Source of the DNA: an uncultured Methylomonas sp.
GTDB taxonomy: Bacteria > Pseudomonadota > Gammaproteobacteria > Methylococcales > Methylomonadaceae
NCBI GenBank assembly: GCA_936941155.1
Contig: CAKZJE010000017.1
Coordinates: forward strand, 1-64,000
DNA length: 64,000 bases
Direction: 5' to 3'
Shown here: positions 1-9,799 of the stretch, piece after piece
How positions within the stretch are numbered: the first letter of the stretch is position 1
Layout of the letters: every line of letters starts with the position of its first letter
Program-made: the position numbers and the translations under genes
Notes under the pieces: model-generated
Databases searched by the model: none
The model's input: the letters and a program-made list of their open reading frames with translations, nothing else
What the model was told of the DNA's origin: nothing

Positions 1-1
1 C

Positions 2-757
2 ATTCGCCTATGGGGGTCTGTGGGATTTATTGTGGCAGTGTTGGGGATTGGGCGTTTTTTAGATACGCACAGCATTAATTCATTGCCGATTATTGTCATC
101 ATGCTGTTTGCTAGTACTTGGTTTGCAACATTAATTGTTCCAGAAATTCAATTAGTTAGCCATGAAAAAAACACCTCTTCCGTCTTTGAAATCCTCAAAC
201 AACCGGAAATTATGGCGTTTTTTCTGGTCTATTTATTATTGCAAGCGGCGCATGGCCCTTATTATGTGTTTTATTCCATTCATCTGAAACAGCTGCATTA
301 TTCTTCCGCGCTGATTGGGCAATTATGGGCGTTAGGCGTTGTGGCTGAGATTGTGTTGTTTTTGTACATGAAAAAATTGCTGCGTGTGTTGTCGCTGCGC
401 ACTTTGTTATTAAGCAGTATTTTTCTGAGTATTGGGCGTTGGTTGATGATTGGTTTTGCTGCTGATTCTTTGTATTGGCTGGCGGGTGCGCAGCTATTAC
501 ACGCGGCGACTTTCGGTTCAGCGCATGTGGCGGCGATTCATTTTATTCACCAGTATTTTCAAGACCAACATCAGGGTAAAGGGCAAGCGTTGTATGCGAG
601 TTTAAGTTTTGGTTTGGGTGGAATGTCGGGCAGTTTGTTGAGTGGCTATTATTGGGATGATTTCGGCGCGAAAGTGGTTTATTCGGTTGCGGCGGGGTGT
701 TGTTTGGTGGCATTGCTGGTGGCTTTTGTTTGGGTGGGGCGGAAGAAAATGTCTTAA
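2..757 (+). CDS. MFS transporter, HcaT/MFS_1-like, 5'-truncated by the window edge
   Basis: C-terminal about 251 residues of a major facilitator family permease. The reading frame is open to the window edge, and the first visible residues, IRLWGSVGFIVAV, match the loop and helix typical of HcaT-like (MFS_1-like) transporters, so the GTG at position 20 is internal and not the true start. About seven hydrophobic helices follow, with charged loops such as MKKLLR between them, and the protein ends in GRKKMS. The substrate is not predictable; the family includes 3-phenylpropionate and nucleoside-type permeases. No co-directional neighbour lies close downstream. Confidence 0.8.
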   Translation: MRLWGSVGFIVAVLGIGRFLDTHSINSLPIIVIMLFASTWFATLIVPEIQLVSHEKNTSSVFEILKQPEIMAFFLVYLLLQAAHGPYYVFYSIHLKQLHYSSALIGQLWALGVVAEIVLFLYMKKLLRVLSLRTLLLSSIFLSIGRWLMIGFAADSLYWLAGAQLLHAATFGSAHVAAIHFIHQYFQDQHQGKGQALYASLSFGLGGMSGSLLSGYYWDDFGAKVVYSVAAGCCLVALLVAFVWVGRKKMS

Positions 758-919
758 GAACGCTTCAGATGATTAGTGAAGGAACAGTGCGAAGAGCCGC
801 GACTTGAGTTTTTCAAGACTCTGTGCTGCTAAAAGTTGGATGAAAAGGCTGTTTTGTTAAAATAGTTGATAAGTATTTTTTTTAATTGATGACGCAGATA
901 TGACAGTAAATAAAGTGTT

Positions 920-1034
920 AAGTGGGTGAGAATAAGTTTCAAGGTATTATGAAATATTGGAGGTCAGGCTTTGCCTGACATTGCAAGCATAGCTTGCACT
1001 CCGACATACCGAAAAACTTTTGTTTAATTACTTA
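920..1034 (+). repeat. Dispersed repeat family G, copy 1 (upstream of the restriction enzyme gene)
   Basis: About 115 bp that align with 5390-5495 in the same orientation. Both contain AGTTTCAAGGTATTA, then an inverted repeat centred on GCAAGCATAGCTTGC ending in ACTCC, then AACTTTTGTTTAATTACTTA. It contains no gene. With 5390-5495 it brackets the restriction enzyme and stomatin genes. Confidence 0.7.
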
Positions 1035-1082
1035 CATAAAATAAATACATCTTTGAAATTAGAAAACTAAAAAGGCTCATTT

Positions 1083-4000
1083 ATGTCAATTCAAGCAATT
1101 CAAAAATTCCACAATGAAATTGAAGAAATAAAAGACTTCAGTGGGGAAACAAAAGAACAGTCTATAAAAATGAGTTTTCTTAATTTATTAAATTATTATT
1201 GCAGAAAACGTAATTTATTAACTGTGAGTGAAATTAGCATTAAAAATAAAAACGGTGAAGTTATTCGTCCTGATGGCATTATAAAAAATCGTTCACGTTT
1301 TAATTGTGGCTATTGGGAAAGTAAAGCTAATTGTGTGTTAGAGAAAGAAATTGAATTAAAAATAAATTCAGGTTATCCATTAACAAACACATTGTTTCAA
1401 GATACTAAATTTGCCATTTTGTATCAAGATGAAAAATTTGTATTAAAAGCATCAACAGAGGATTATGCGGAATTTGATAAACTATTAACTCAATTTGTCA
1501 GCTACGAAATCAAAGAAATAAAGGAATTTAATACAGAAGTTGAAAAATTTAAGAAAAATTTACCTGATATTTTAACAGAGTTAAATGTCTTAATAAAAGA
1601 GCAAGAGATAAATAACAAAGAGTTTATTGATTCACAAAAAAACTTTTTTAAAATTTGTCAAAACAGTATTAATAAAAATATCACTTTAAACGATATTAAT
1701 GAAATGTTAATACAGCATATATTAACAGAAGAAATTTTTATTAGTATTTTTAATGATGCACAATTTCACCATGAAAATAATATAGCAAAAGAACTTTATA
1801 AAGTAGAGTCTACTTTTTTTAAAGGAGCTATAAAACGCAATACTTTGGATAAAGTAAAAAAATATTATGCAGTTATTAAATTATTATCCGCCGCAATTGA
1901 TAATCATCACGATAAACAAATATTTCTGAAAACAGTTTATGAAGACTTTTATAAAGCCTACAATCCTGATAAAGCCGACACAATGGGCATTGTTTATACT
2001 CCCAATGAAATCATTAAATTTCAACTTGAAAGTGTTGATACTTTATTAGAACAGCATTTTAAGAAATTCCTAGCTCACAGAGAAGTTAAAATTTTAGACC
2101 CGTGTACAGGAACAGGAACTTATATTTGTGACTTAATAAATCATTTGCCTAAAAAGGATTTAGAGTATAAATTCAAAAATGAGATTTTTGCTAATGAGTT
2201 AGGTTTATTACCGTATTATATTGCCAATTTAAATATTGAATATACTTATCGGCAAAGAATGGGGAGCTATGTTGAATTTGAACATATTTGCTGGACTGAT
2301 ACTTTAGATAATACGGGCTATTTAAAAGAAGTTAATATGGATTTATTCGATTCAGGTAATATTTTTATTGAAAATACCGAGCGAATTAAAAAACAAAACG
2401 AGCAAAAAATATCTGTAATCATAGGAAATCCGCCTTATAACGCCAACCAGAAAAATGAAAACGATAATAATAAAAATCGTGAGTATTATGATAATAATTT
2501 AGAAAAATTTGATAATTTACAAAATAATAAAGCAAAAAAGAAAGGCGGTATTGATGGGCGCATTAGCGACACTTACATAAAAGAAAGTAATGCACAAAAA
2601 ACAAAACTTTATGACCCTTATGCACGTTTTTACCGCTGGGCTTCGGATAGAATCAGTGAAGAACAAGGAATTATTTCTTTTGTCACCAATAATTCATTTA
2701 TTGAGAGCAAAACCTTTGATGGTTTTAGAAAATGTGTTGCGAGAGAATTTGATTTTATTTATGTCATCAATTTAGGCGGTGACATGCGTAAAAATACCGA
2801 TAGTAATGATAATGTTTTTGGTATTACGGTCGGAGTTGCTTTGTTGTTTTTAGTCAAAACTAATAATAATCCTATTAAAAAAGCTAAGTTATTTTATTAT
2901 TCTTTTCCTAATTGTGATAGCAAAGAAGATAAACTAAGATTACTTGAAGATTCAAAGTTTGAAGAACTAGAATCGGAGTTTGATAGAATTATCCCCGATG
3001 ATAAAAATAACTGGATTAATCAAACTGATAATGATTTTGATAGTTTAATTCCATTGTGCAGCAAGGATGTTAAATCAGGAAAAAGTCAAGATGCAATTTT
3101 TAGTTTATATTCTAATGGTGTTTCAACCAATCGGGATGAATGGGTTTATGATTTTTCAAAATATAACTTAACAAAGAAAATGCAATTTTTCTTTAAAGAA
3201 TATAATAATGAAGTTATTCGATGGAAAAAATGGAAAAAAGAAAACTTTTATACAGATATAAAAGACGAGTCTAATCGTGTTGTTGATAATTTTTTACATG
3301 AAAAAAACTCTATAAAATGGAGTAGCAGATTAAAAAGAGATAAATTAAGAAAACATAAAAAAGGAAAATTCTATAAAAACGATATAATAAATTGTCTTTA
3401 TAGACCTTTTGTAAAAAATTATATTTATAATGGATATATTCCAATTGATATAAAAGGTGAGTTTAACAAAATTTTATTTAACGAAAATAAATTTATTGTT
3501 TTTAATAACGGTGCTTTGCTTCCATTTAATACAATTACTGTTGACTCAATTGTTGACTTACATTTTAATGGTGATTCTGTTTGCTTGCCAATGTATATTA
3601 AAAGTAATGCAGATATTCAAAATGAGAATATAACCAATTGGGCATTAAACGAATTTAAAAAGCATTACGCAAACCTTCCAGGTTTTAAAAACCTGGAAGG
3701 TTTAACCAAACTCGACATTTTCCATTATGTCTATGCCGTTTTACACAATCCAGCCTACCGCGAAAAATACGAACTCAATTTAAAACGCGAATTCCCCCGC
3801 ATTCCTTATTATGAAAATTTTTCACAATGGGCAGAATGGGGAAAACAATTAATGGATTTGCATTTGACTTATGAAACCGTAAAACAATTCCCGCTCGAAA
3901 GGCACGACACAGAACAAGCCAAAATCCCCAAAGCGAAATTAAAAGCCGATAAAGAAAAAGGCATCATAATTTTGGATGACAATACGCATTTAAGCGGCGT

Positions 4001-4241
4001 TCCTTTGCAGGCGTGGGACTATAAATTAGGCAATCGCAGTGCATTAGAATGGATATTAGACCAGTACAAAGAAAAAAGAATTAAAGATGATACTATCCGT
4101 GAACAGTTTAATACTTATCGTTTTGCAGATTATAAAGAACAGGTCATTGATTTATTAATGCGGGTGTGTACGGTGTCGGTGGAAACTGTGAAAATAATTG
4201 CTTTGTTGCAAATTGAAAGCAATCAACCAACCGGCAGCTAA
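1083..4241 (+). CDS. Single-chain restriction-modification enzyme (type IIG / ISP-like N6-adenine methyltransferase-nuclease)
   Basis: A 1052-aa protein joining a nuclease and an adenine methyltransferase. Near the N-terminus a PD-(D/E)xK-type site is visible: RPDG with Asp64, then WESK with Glu79 and Lys81. A helical linker leads to the methyltransferase, with the SAM motif DPCTGTGTY from residue 339 and catalytic NPPY at 449-452. The C-terminal half should be the specificity domain and ends with a region rich in aromatic and charged residues. There is no separate methylase, specificity or helicase gene beside it, so it probably acts alone in cutting and modifying DNA. Codon use is more AT-rich than in the housekeeping neighbours, which suggests transfer. 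Residues 864-874 are encoded by a 33-bp palindrome. The target sequence is unknown. Confidence 0.85.
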   Translation: MSIQAIQKFHNEIEEIKDFSGETKEQSIKMSFLNLLNYYCRKRNLLTVSEISIKNKNGEVIRPDGIIKNRSRFNCGYWESKANCVLEKEIELKINSGYPLTNTLFQDTKFAILYQDEKFVLKASTEDYAEFDKLLTQFVSYEIKEIKEFNTEVEKFKKNLPDILTELNVLIKEQEINNKEFIDSQKNFFKICQNSINKNITLNDINEMLIQHILTEEIFISIFNDAQFHHENNIAKELYKVESTFFKGAIKRNTLDKVKKYYAVIKLLSAAIDNHHDKQIFLKTVYEDFYKAYNPDKADTMGIVYTPNEIIKFQLESVDTLLEQHFKKFLAHREVKILDPCTGTGTYICDLINHLPKKDLEYKFKNEIFANELGLLPYYIANLNIEYTYRQRMGSYVEFEHICWTDTLDNTGYLKEVNMDLFDSGNIFIENTERIKKQNEQKISVIIGNPPYNANQKNENDNNKNREYYDNNLEKFDNLQNNKAKKKGGIDGRISDTYIKESNAQKTKLYDPYARFYRWASDRISEEQGIISFVTNNSFIESKTFDGFRKCVAREFDFIYVINLGGDMRKNTDSNDNVFGITVGVALLFLVKTNNNPIKKAKLFYYSFPNCDSKEDKLRLLEDSKFEELESEFDRIIPDDKNNWINQTDNDFDSLIPLCSKDVKSGKSQDAIFSLYSNGVSTNRDEWVYDFSKYNLTKKMQFFFKEYNNEVIRWKKWKKENFYTDIKDESNRVVDNFLHEKNSIKWSSRLKRDKLRKHKKGKFYKNDIINCLYRPFVKNYIYNGYIPIDIKGEFNKILFNENKFIVFNNGALLPFNTITVDSIVDLHFNGDSVCLPMYIKSNADIQNENITNWALNEFKKHYANLPGFKNLEGLTKLDIFHYVYAVLHNPAYREKYELNLKREFPRIPYYENFSQWAEWGKQLMDLHLTYETVKQFPLERHDTEQAKIPKAKLKADKEKGIIILDDNTHLSGVPLQAWDYKLGNRSALEWILDQYKEKRIKDDTIREQFNTYRFADYKEQVIDLLMRVCTVSVETVKIIALLQIESNQPTGS
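3671..3703. repeat. Family A 33-bp palindrome inside the restriction enzyme gene
   Basis: Two 16-bp arms, AAACCTTCCAGGTTTT and its exact reverse complement, around one central base. It is in-frame and encodes NLPGFKNLEGL. The same peptide core is encoded by the copy in coaX (39961-39993). Confidence 0.9.
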
Positions 4242-4330
4242 TTAGAATTGCGTCAATGCAATATTCACGATTTATGTGGGTATAACTTTCTGAAGAATGA
4301 GCACGAAACAACTGATGCAAGGTTATTTTG

Positions 4331-4377
4331 TGTAGATGCGGATTTATCCGCACTGTGCGAATGAATGCGCACCTACA
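4331..4377. repeat. Family E 47-bp repeat, copy 1
   Basis: Begins TGTAGATGCGGATTTATCC and ends GCGCACCTACA; the outer ends pair, and an inner hairpin GTGCGGATTTATCCGCAC-like is present. It matches 9605-9651 closely and 30917-30963 loosely. It lies in the 353-bp convergent gap between the restriction enzyme and stomatin genes, which otherwise holds only the family C palindrome at 4499. Confidence 0.75.
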
Positions 4378-4498
4378 GTTGTCGAGATTATTTCATACAC
4401 GTTCCTAAGTGGTGTTCAGATTTCAAGCTGAATTCCATGAATATAATAAAATCAATATTTTACAAGAGTATATGATTTTTTTAATCACAAAAATTTTT

Positions 4499-4516
4499 AA
4501 GATGACCAGTCGTCTT
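4499..4516. repeat. Family C palindrome, copy 1
   Basis: Core AAGATGACCAGTCGTCTT flanked by A/T tracts that extend the symmetry. It lies between converging genes (restriction enzyme and stomatin). Other copies are at 9448, 21314, 27721, 47529 and 54034. Confidence 0.8.
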
Positions 4517-4594
4517 GAAAAATTCTGATGCAAATAATAACCGCCTATTTTAAATACGGAACTTAGTTTTAGCCTGCAATCAAAAAAACAACCG

Positions 4595-5353
4595 CTAGGT
4601 TTTATTTAATTTATCTGCCACAGCCTGCGCCATATTCAAAAACTCAGACGGTATCAAAATAATCGTGGTGGTATTTTGCTCCGCCCCCACTTCGGTAATC
4701 ATCTGCATCCGCCGCAGCTCTAAGGACATCGGATTATTGGCAATTTCGCAGGCGGCTTCCGAAAGCTTTTGCGAAGCTTCAAATTCTGCCTCCGCTTTAA
4801 TAATTCGCGCTCTTTTTTCCCGTACTGCCTCTGCTTCTTTTGCCATTGCCCGCTGCATATTTTCTGGCAATTCAACATCTTTCATTTCAACCAGCTCAAT
4901 GTTCAATCCCCAAGGCGTGGTAATTTGGTCAACCATTTCTTTAATGGATTGATTGATTTTGTCGCGATCGCGTAATACTTCGTCTAACTGATGCTGCCCA
5001 ATAATATTGCGCAATACGGTGAGTGCTGCTTGATACGAGGCTTTTCGATAGTCATAGACCGAGATAATTGCTTTTTCAGGATGAGTGACTTTGTAATACA
5101 TCACCGCGTTGACTTTAATGGTTACGCTGTCTTTAGTAACCGTTTCCTGCGATTCAATATCAACCGTATTGGTGCGAATATCAACTTGCTGTTTGCTATC
5201 AATAAACGGAATAATCCAATAAAGTCCAGGGCCTTTGACACTTGAGAAACGTCCTAGCCGAAAAATAACGCCTCTTTCATATTCTTGATCCATGCGTAGT
5301 CCAAGGATAATTAAGGCGATTGTTGCAATAAGAGAGATTAAGTACGTTTCCAT
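4595..5353 (-). CDS. SPFH/stomatin-like protein (slipin)
   Basis: A 252-aa protein with one N-terminal membrane segment (ETYLISLIATIALIILGL), then an SPFH/Band 7 domain recognised from ERGVIFRLGR, GPGLYWIIP and VDIRTNTVDI, and an Ala/Glu-rich coiled-coil stretch around residues 165-205. Slipins form membrane-associated oligomers thought to organise membrane microdomains and regulate proteases. The usual NfeD protease partner is not adjacent; it may be elsewhere. The gene stands alone between repeat-containing gaps and is transcribed toward the restriction enzyme gene. Confidence 0.88.
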   Translation of the reverse strand: METYLISLIATIALIILGLRMDQEYERGVIFRLGRFSSVKGPGLYWIIPFIDSKQQVDIRTNTVDIESQETVTKDSVTIKVNAVMYYKVTHPEKAIISVYDYRKASYQAALTVLRNIIGQHQLDEVLRDRDKINQSIKEMVDQITTPWGLNIELVEMKDVELPENMQRAMAKEAEAVREKRARIIKAEAEFEASQKLSEAACEIANNPMSLELRRMQMITEVGAEQNTTTIILIPSEFLNMAQAVADKLNKT

Positions 5354-5389
5354 TGTTAATTCCTTAAAATATCAGCTAGTTTTTAAAGC

Positions 5390-5495
5390 TAAGTGAGTGA
5401 ACATCAGTTTCAAGGTATTAAAAATACAGGAGGTCAGGCGTTAGCTGATATGGCAAGCAAAGCTTGCACTCCAAAACTTTAGTTTAATTACTTAC
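5390..5495 (+). repeat. Dispersed repeat family G, copy 2
   Basis: Direct repeat of 920-1034: shares AGTTTCAAGGTATTA, AGGAGGTCAGGC, AAGCTTGCACTCC and GTTTAATTACTTAC. Its right end overlaps the stop codon of rsmJ by a few bases, so the repeat forms part of the rsmJ 3' end and the upstream region of the stomatin gene. Confidence 0.7.
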
Positions 5496-6271
5496 CCATT
5501 TTTTAAATACACATCATAGCGCAACAATTTTCCTGAAAAACTTTGCTGCGGTTTGCCGCCTAAAGGCTCGGCATAATCAGGACTTTTCACCACAACTCGC
5601 TTGCCTGTCGCTTGCCACGCGGCGTTAAAAAGTTGTTCTCTATCATCATCTTGCCCAATCAACTCATGCAACATCTGCATGGATTTTTTTGCTAACGCAG
5701 ATTTTTTTCGTTTTGGCGGAAACATTGGGTCTAAATAAATGCAATCGGGAGGTGTTTCTAACTTCGCTAATAAGTCAATTGCATTACCAACCAACAATTT
5801 CGGCACGTCTAATTGCAAGTTTTGCACCCACTCACAATGTGCCAGTCGCGCAAAAGCATCTTCCAACAACACCGCCATTACCGGCGAGCGTTCAATACAC
5901 AGCATAGAAAAGCCCATCCGAAACATGAATAAGCTATCTTGTCCCCAGCCCGTTGTCGCATCAACAACGGTTTTACTTTTTCCTAACGCTTGTGCCAACG
6001 CTCCTTGTTTTGGCGCGGGAAAACTGCGTTGTTCACCGGGACGCGGTTCAATTTCCACCATCAAACCGCCTTTTTTCAGCAATTCTTTATCCAGCAGTTT
6101 TAAACAGCCGTCGCGATAACATAAAAAAAAGTTTTCCGGTGTTTCTTTAGCAACCGCTTGATAAAACGCAATATTTAATTGCGCTGCAAGTTGTTCAGCG
6201 CGAAGAATTTCACCTTCGCCGTTAAAAAGTACCGCCAGTTGTTGAAGCGCGTTTGTTTGGTGGGGAGTCAT
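5492..6271 (-). CDS. rsmJ: 16S rRNA (guanine1516-N2)-methyltransferase RsmJ
   Basis: A 259-aa class I SAM-dependent methyltransferase that methylates N2 of G1516 in 16S rRNA. Features seen are EIEPRPGEQRSFPAPKQGAL, the SAM site VVDATTGWGQDS around residues 102-113, and the catalytic-type motif YLDPMFPPKRKKSAL around 180, all diagnostic of RsmJ. Length is normal for the family. It follows the lipoprotein gene by 20 bp on the same strand and is likely last in the purB-sufU-lipoprotein-rsmJ run. Its stop lies at the edge of a family G repeat. Confidence 0.93.
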   Translation of the reverse strand: MTPHQTNALQQLAVLFNGEGEILRAEQLAAQLNIAFYQAVAKETPENFFLCYRDGCLKLLDKELLKKGGLMVEIEPRPGEQRSFPAPKQGALAQALGKSKTVVDATTGWGQDSLFMFRMGFSMLCIERSPVMAVLLEDAFARLAHCEWVQNLQLDVPKLLVGNAIDLLAKLETPPDCIYLDPMFPPKRKKSALAKKSMQMLHELIGQDDDREQLFNAAWQATGKRVVVKSPDYAEPLGGKPQQSFSGKLLRYDVYLKNG

Positions 6272-6291
6272 GCAAAAATCTCAAAAATTTT

Positions 6292-7155
6292 CTAGCGCAC
6301 AGGCGGTGGCGGTGCAAAACCGCTATTATCCTCACGCCACATACGATTACTGGGCTGAGGGCTTTTTGGGGCGCATTCGGGTAAAATATTTTTACTGCAT
6401 AAAGTTTCACGCCATTCGTACTTTAAAACGACTTTTTCCATTTGTTCGCTAGCTGGCTGAAACTCAACTTTTGTGCTGGGCGAATAACTTGCCTCACCAA
6501 AGCCAGTTCCGGGTGCTGGCGCAGCAGCAGGAGGTGCAGCAGCATCAGCTGCAGGTGCGCCTCCTCTAATGCCTCTATTTTGAGATCGTCCGCGCCCTCT
6601 GTCAGAAGACGCGCTTTCGCGTTGATAAACTTGAGGTGAATTAGAAGTTTCTGGACGTGGCTGTTCAGGATAAACCGCCATTGCAATCACCCCCATTGCC
6701 GAGGTGTCGCCCCACGCGGCGGCGTAAGAATTTTCAACTGCGGTGAAATAAAAACGATTGGTTTGGTCGGTGGCAGTGCGCCAGCCTTCATATTCCGCGC
6801 TTGTGTGTGGCGCAAGAATATACATACTTTCACTGTTGCTCAACCACGATTTTTTGCCACTGACGATATTGCGCCCATCCACAGCAATCACTAAGCCAAC
6901 TCGTTGCTCGCTATTATTCGTCACATGCAGCGTATAACGTTGTTCAGGAAACGCCTGTAAATACGCACGATAATGCGACGGGTCATTATTCAGCGGAAAT
7001 TCGCGTAACATGCCCTGATTATCACTTTCAACGCTTAAACTGACAGGTAAATACGGTTGCGTATTCCCATAATTAGCCGCAATCACAGCATTGCTGCCAC
7101 AGGCTGTGATGCCAATTATTGCCACAAGCATTGCAAAAAACGGTTGTTGTTTCAT
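6292..7155 (-). CDS. Exported protein of unknown function, probable lipoprotein
   Basis: 287 aa. The N-terminus is a signal sequence (MKQQPFFAMLVAIIGITACGS) with a plausible lipobox Thr-Ala-Cys at residue 19; cleavage by signal peptidase I after VIAA is an alternative. The central part contains RYTLHVTNNSEQRVGLVIAVDG and GWRTATDQTNRFYFT, a beta-rich region suggesting an envelope-associated domain. An Arg/Gly and then Ala/Pro-rich linker follows, and a C-terminal part with WRETLC. I do not recognise a named family with confidence. It lies between sufU (34 bp upstream) and rsmJ (20 bp downstream). Confidence 0.7.
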   Translation of the reverse strand: MKQQPFFAMLVAIIGITACGSNAVIAANYGNTQPYLPVSLSVESDNQGMLREFPLNNDPSHYRAYLQAFPEQRYTLHVTNNSEQRVGLVIAVDGRNIVSGKKSWLSNSESMYILAPHTSAEYEGWRTATDQTNRFYFTAVENSYAAAWGDTSAMGVIAMAVYPEQPRPETSNSPQVYQRESASSDRGRGRSQNRGIRGGAPAADAAAPPAAAPAPGTGFGEASYSPSTKVEFQPASEQMEKVVLKYEWRETLCSKNILPECAPKSPQPSNRMWREDNSGFAPPPPVR

Positions 7156-7189
7156 TTTTTACCTCTCAGATTGCGTTAAAAGATTAATG

Positions 7190-7642
7190 TTATTCGGTTG
7201 AAATGGCTTCTTGTTGATTTTTGATGGCTGCATCCAATGTATGCCACGCTAAGGTTGCACATTTTACTCGTGCAGGATATTCACGCACGCCAGCTAAAAC
7301 CGCCAATTTGCCAACCGCTTCCAGTTGAATCTCCTCATCTTTTCCGGTAGTCATCTTATGAAAAGTTTCAAACAATTCTTCGGCTTCGGCTTGCGTTTTG
7401 CCTTTGATAATTTCCGTCATCAATGACACGGAAGCGGTTGAAATCGCACAGCCTGAGCCTTGAAAGCTGGCATCTTCAATCACTTCGCCATTCAGTTTCA
7501 AAAATAAAGTTAAGCGGTCGCCGCATAACGGATTAAAACCATCCACTTTGCGGTCGGCATTTTCAATAATGCGAAAATTGCGCGGATTGCGGTTGTGGTC
7601 AAATATGACTTCTTGATAGAGGTCGCGTAGGTCTTCAAACAT
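7190..7642 (-). CDS. sufU: SUF-type Fe-S cluster scaffold SufU
   Basis: A 150-aa NifU/IscU-fold protein. Three conserved cysteines are visible: NPLCGD, GSGCAIS and VKCATL near the C-terminus. The segment between the second and third (about residues 80-105) has the insertion that separates SufU from IscU. SufU takes sulfur from SufS to help assemble Fe-S clusters or relays it with zinc bound. No sufS or sufBCD gene lies in the window. It follows purB on the same strand, separated by a gap holding a family A palindrome. Confidence 0.88.
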   Translation of the reverse strand: MFEDLRDLYQEVIFDHNRNPRNFRIIENADRKVDGFNPLCGDRLTLFLKLNGEVIEDASFQGSGCAISTASVSLMTEIIKGKTQAEAEELFETFHKMTTGKDEEIQLEAVGKLAVLAGVREYPARVKCATLAWHTLDAAIKNQQEAISTE

Positions 7643-7663
7643 AATATTCCTTGGAATAAAGTA

Positions 7664-7696
7664 AAACCCTTCAGGTCTTTAAGACCTGAAGGGTTT
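7664..7696. repeat. Family A 33-bp palindrome, intergenic copy between purB and sufU
   Basis: Arms AAACCCTTCAGGTCTT and its exact reverse complement with one central T. Differences from other family A copies occur as matched pairs in both arms. It lies in the 61-bp gap between the co-directional genes purB and sufU, where it could form a hairpin in the message. Confidence 0.9.
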
Positions 7697-7703
7697 GGGA
7701 GAA

Positions 7704-9080
<1,377 letters not shown>

Positions 9081-9167
9081 TCAAATGTTTTTGTATGAAT
9101 GAGGTTGAGAAAGTAAGCTTACTATTAAAATCTGTTAAGGATATAAAAATAAGTTTTTCGGCACAGC

Positions 9168-9201
9168 ACGACTGCGGGTTCTTTAAAGGGCTGGCAATCG
9201 T
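9168..9201. repeat. Degenerate family B palindrome
   Basis: ACGACTGCGGGTTC, TTTAAA, then GGGCTGGCAATCGT: recognisable as a decayed form of the 33-34-bp palindrome at 11243 and 39561. The 734-bp purB-thiD gap also holds a family C palindrome at 9448 and a family E repeat at 9605; no gene or thiamine riboswitch was seen in it. Confidence 0.55.
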
Positions 9202-9447
9202 AGTGACAAGAACTTTTGCGGATTAACTTACTTTTTAAACAGAAAGCTGTTTTTTCAATTCAAAGTCGGCAGGAGAAAAATAGCCTCGTGTTGAATCAAT
9301 TTTGTCTGCGTTTGAGCATGTTAAACCAGCACTTCAAATGGAACAAGGCAAAATAGGCTGTTTTTGTGCAACACTGATTAGAATGAGCATAATTTTCAAG
9401 ATTCAGGTTGTTGTTATATTCAGGTGTCAGTTGCGCTAAAATTTTTT

Positions 9448-9465
9448 AAGACGACTGGTCGTCTT
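9448..9465. repeat. Family C palindrome, copy 2
   Basis: Perfect 18-bp palindrome core AAGACGACTGGTCGTCTT flanked by AAATTTTTT-like and CAAATTTCAG tracts. Lies between the divergent genes purB and thiD. Confidence 0.85.
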
Positions 9466-9604
9466 GCAAATTTCAGAGGATTAAAGCCATTACTTAGTTT
9501 GTCTCACAACCACAACGGATAGCGTCTATATTTCTCATGTCTATTTCAGATGATGTTGCTCAATACTTAGGAACGAACATAAATCAACTTATGTAAATAT
9601 TGAG

Positions 9605-9651
9605 TGTAGGTGCGGATTTATCCGCACAGTGCAAATGAATTCGCACCTACA
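9605..9651. repeat. Family E 47-bp repeat, copy 2
   Basis: Starts TGTAGGTGCGGATTTATCC and ends TTCGCACCTACA. Near-identical to 4331-4377 and in the same orientation, including the following AGTTG. It lies about 150 bp upstream of thiD. Confidence 0.75.
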
Positions 9652-9799
9652 GTTGCTGAACTTGTTTTGCGCATATCCTTATTCTATTTTGCACAACATC
9701 CGTTCATAAATTACGGAGCAGTAAATGCTGAATGATTTAAAAATCCGCTCTCAATCATGCTATCCTTATCCTCCGTTTTCTTTTTAAAGTGTGTTGTAA

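Noticed and set aside
4499-4516. Family C palindromes as rho-independent terminators
   Set aside because: The core has only a 2-bp centre and copies occur between divergent genes too, so termination is not a general explanation.
9466-9799. TPP riboswitch upstream of thiD
   Set aside because: No THI-box elements could be read; the gap holds a family E repeat and AT-rich DNA.
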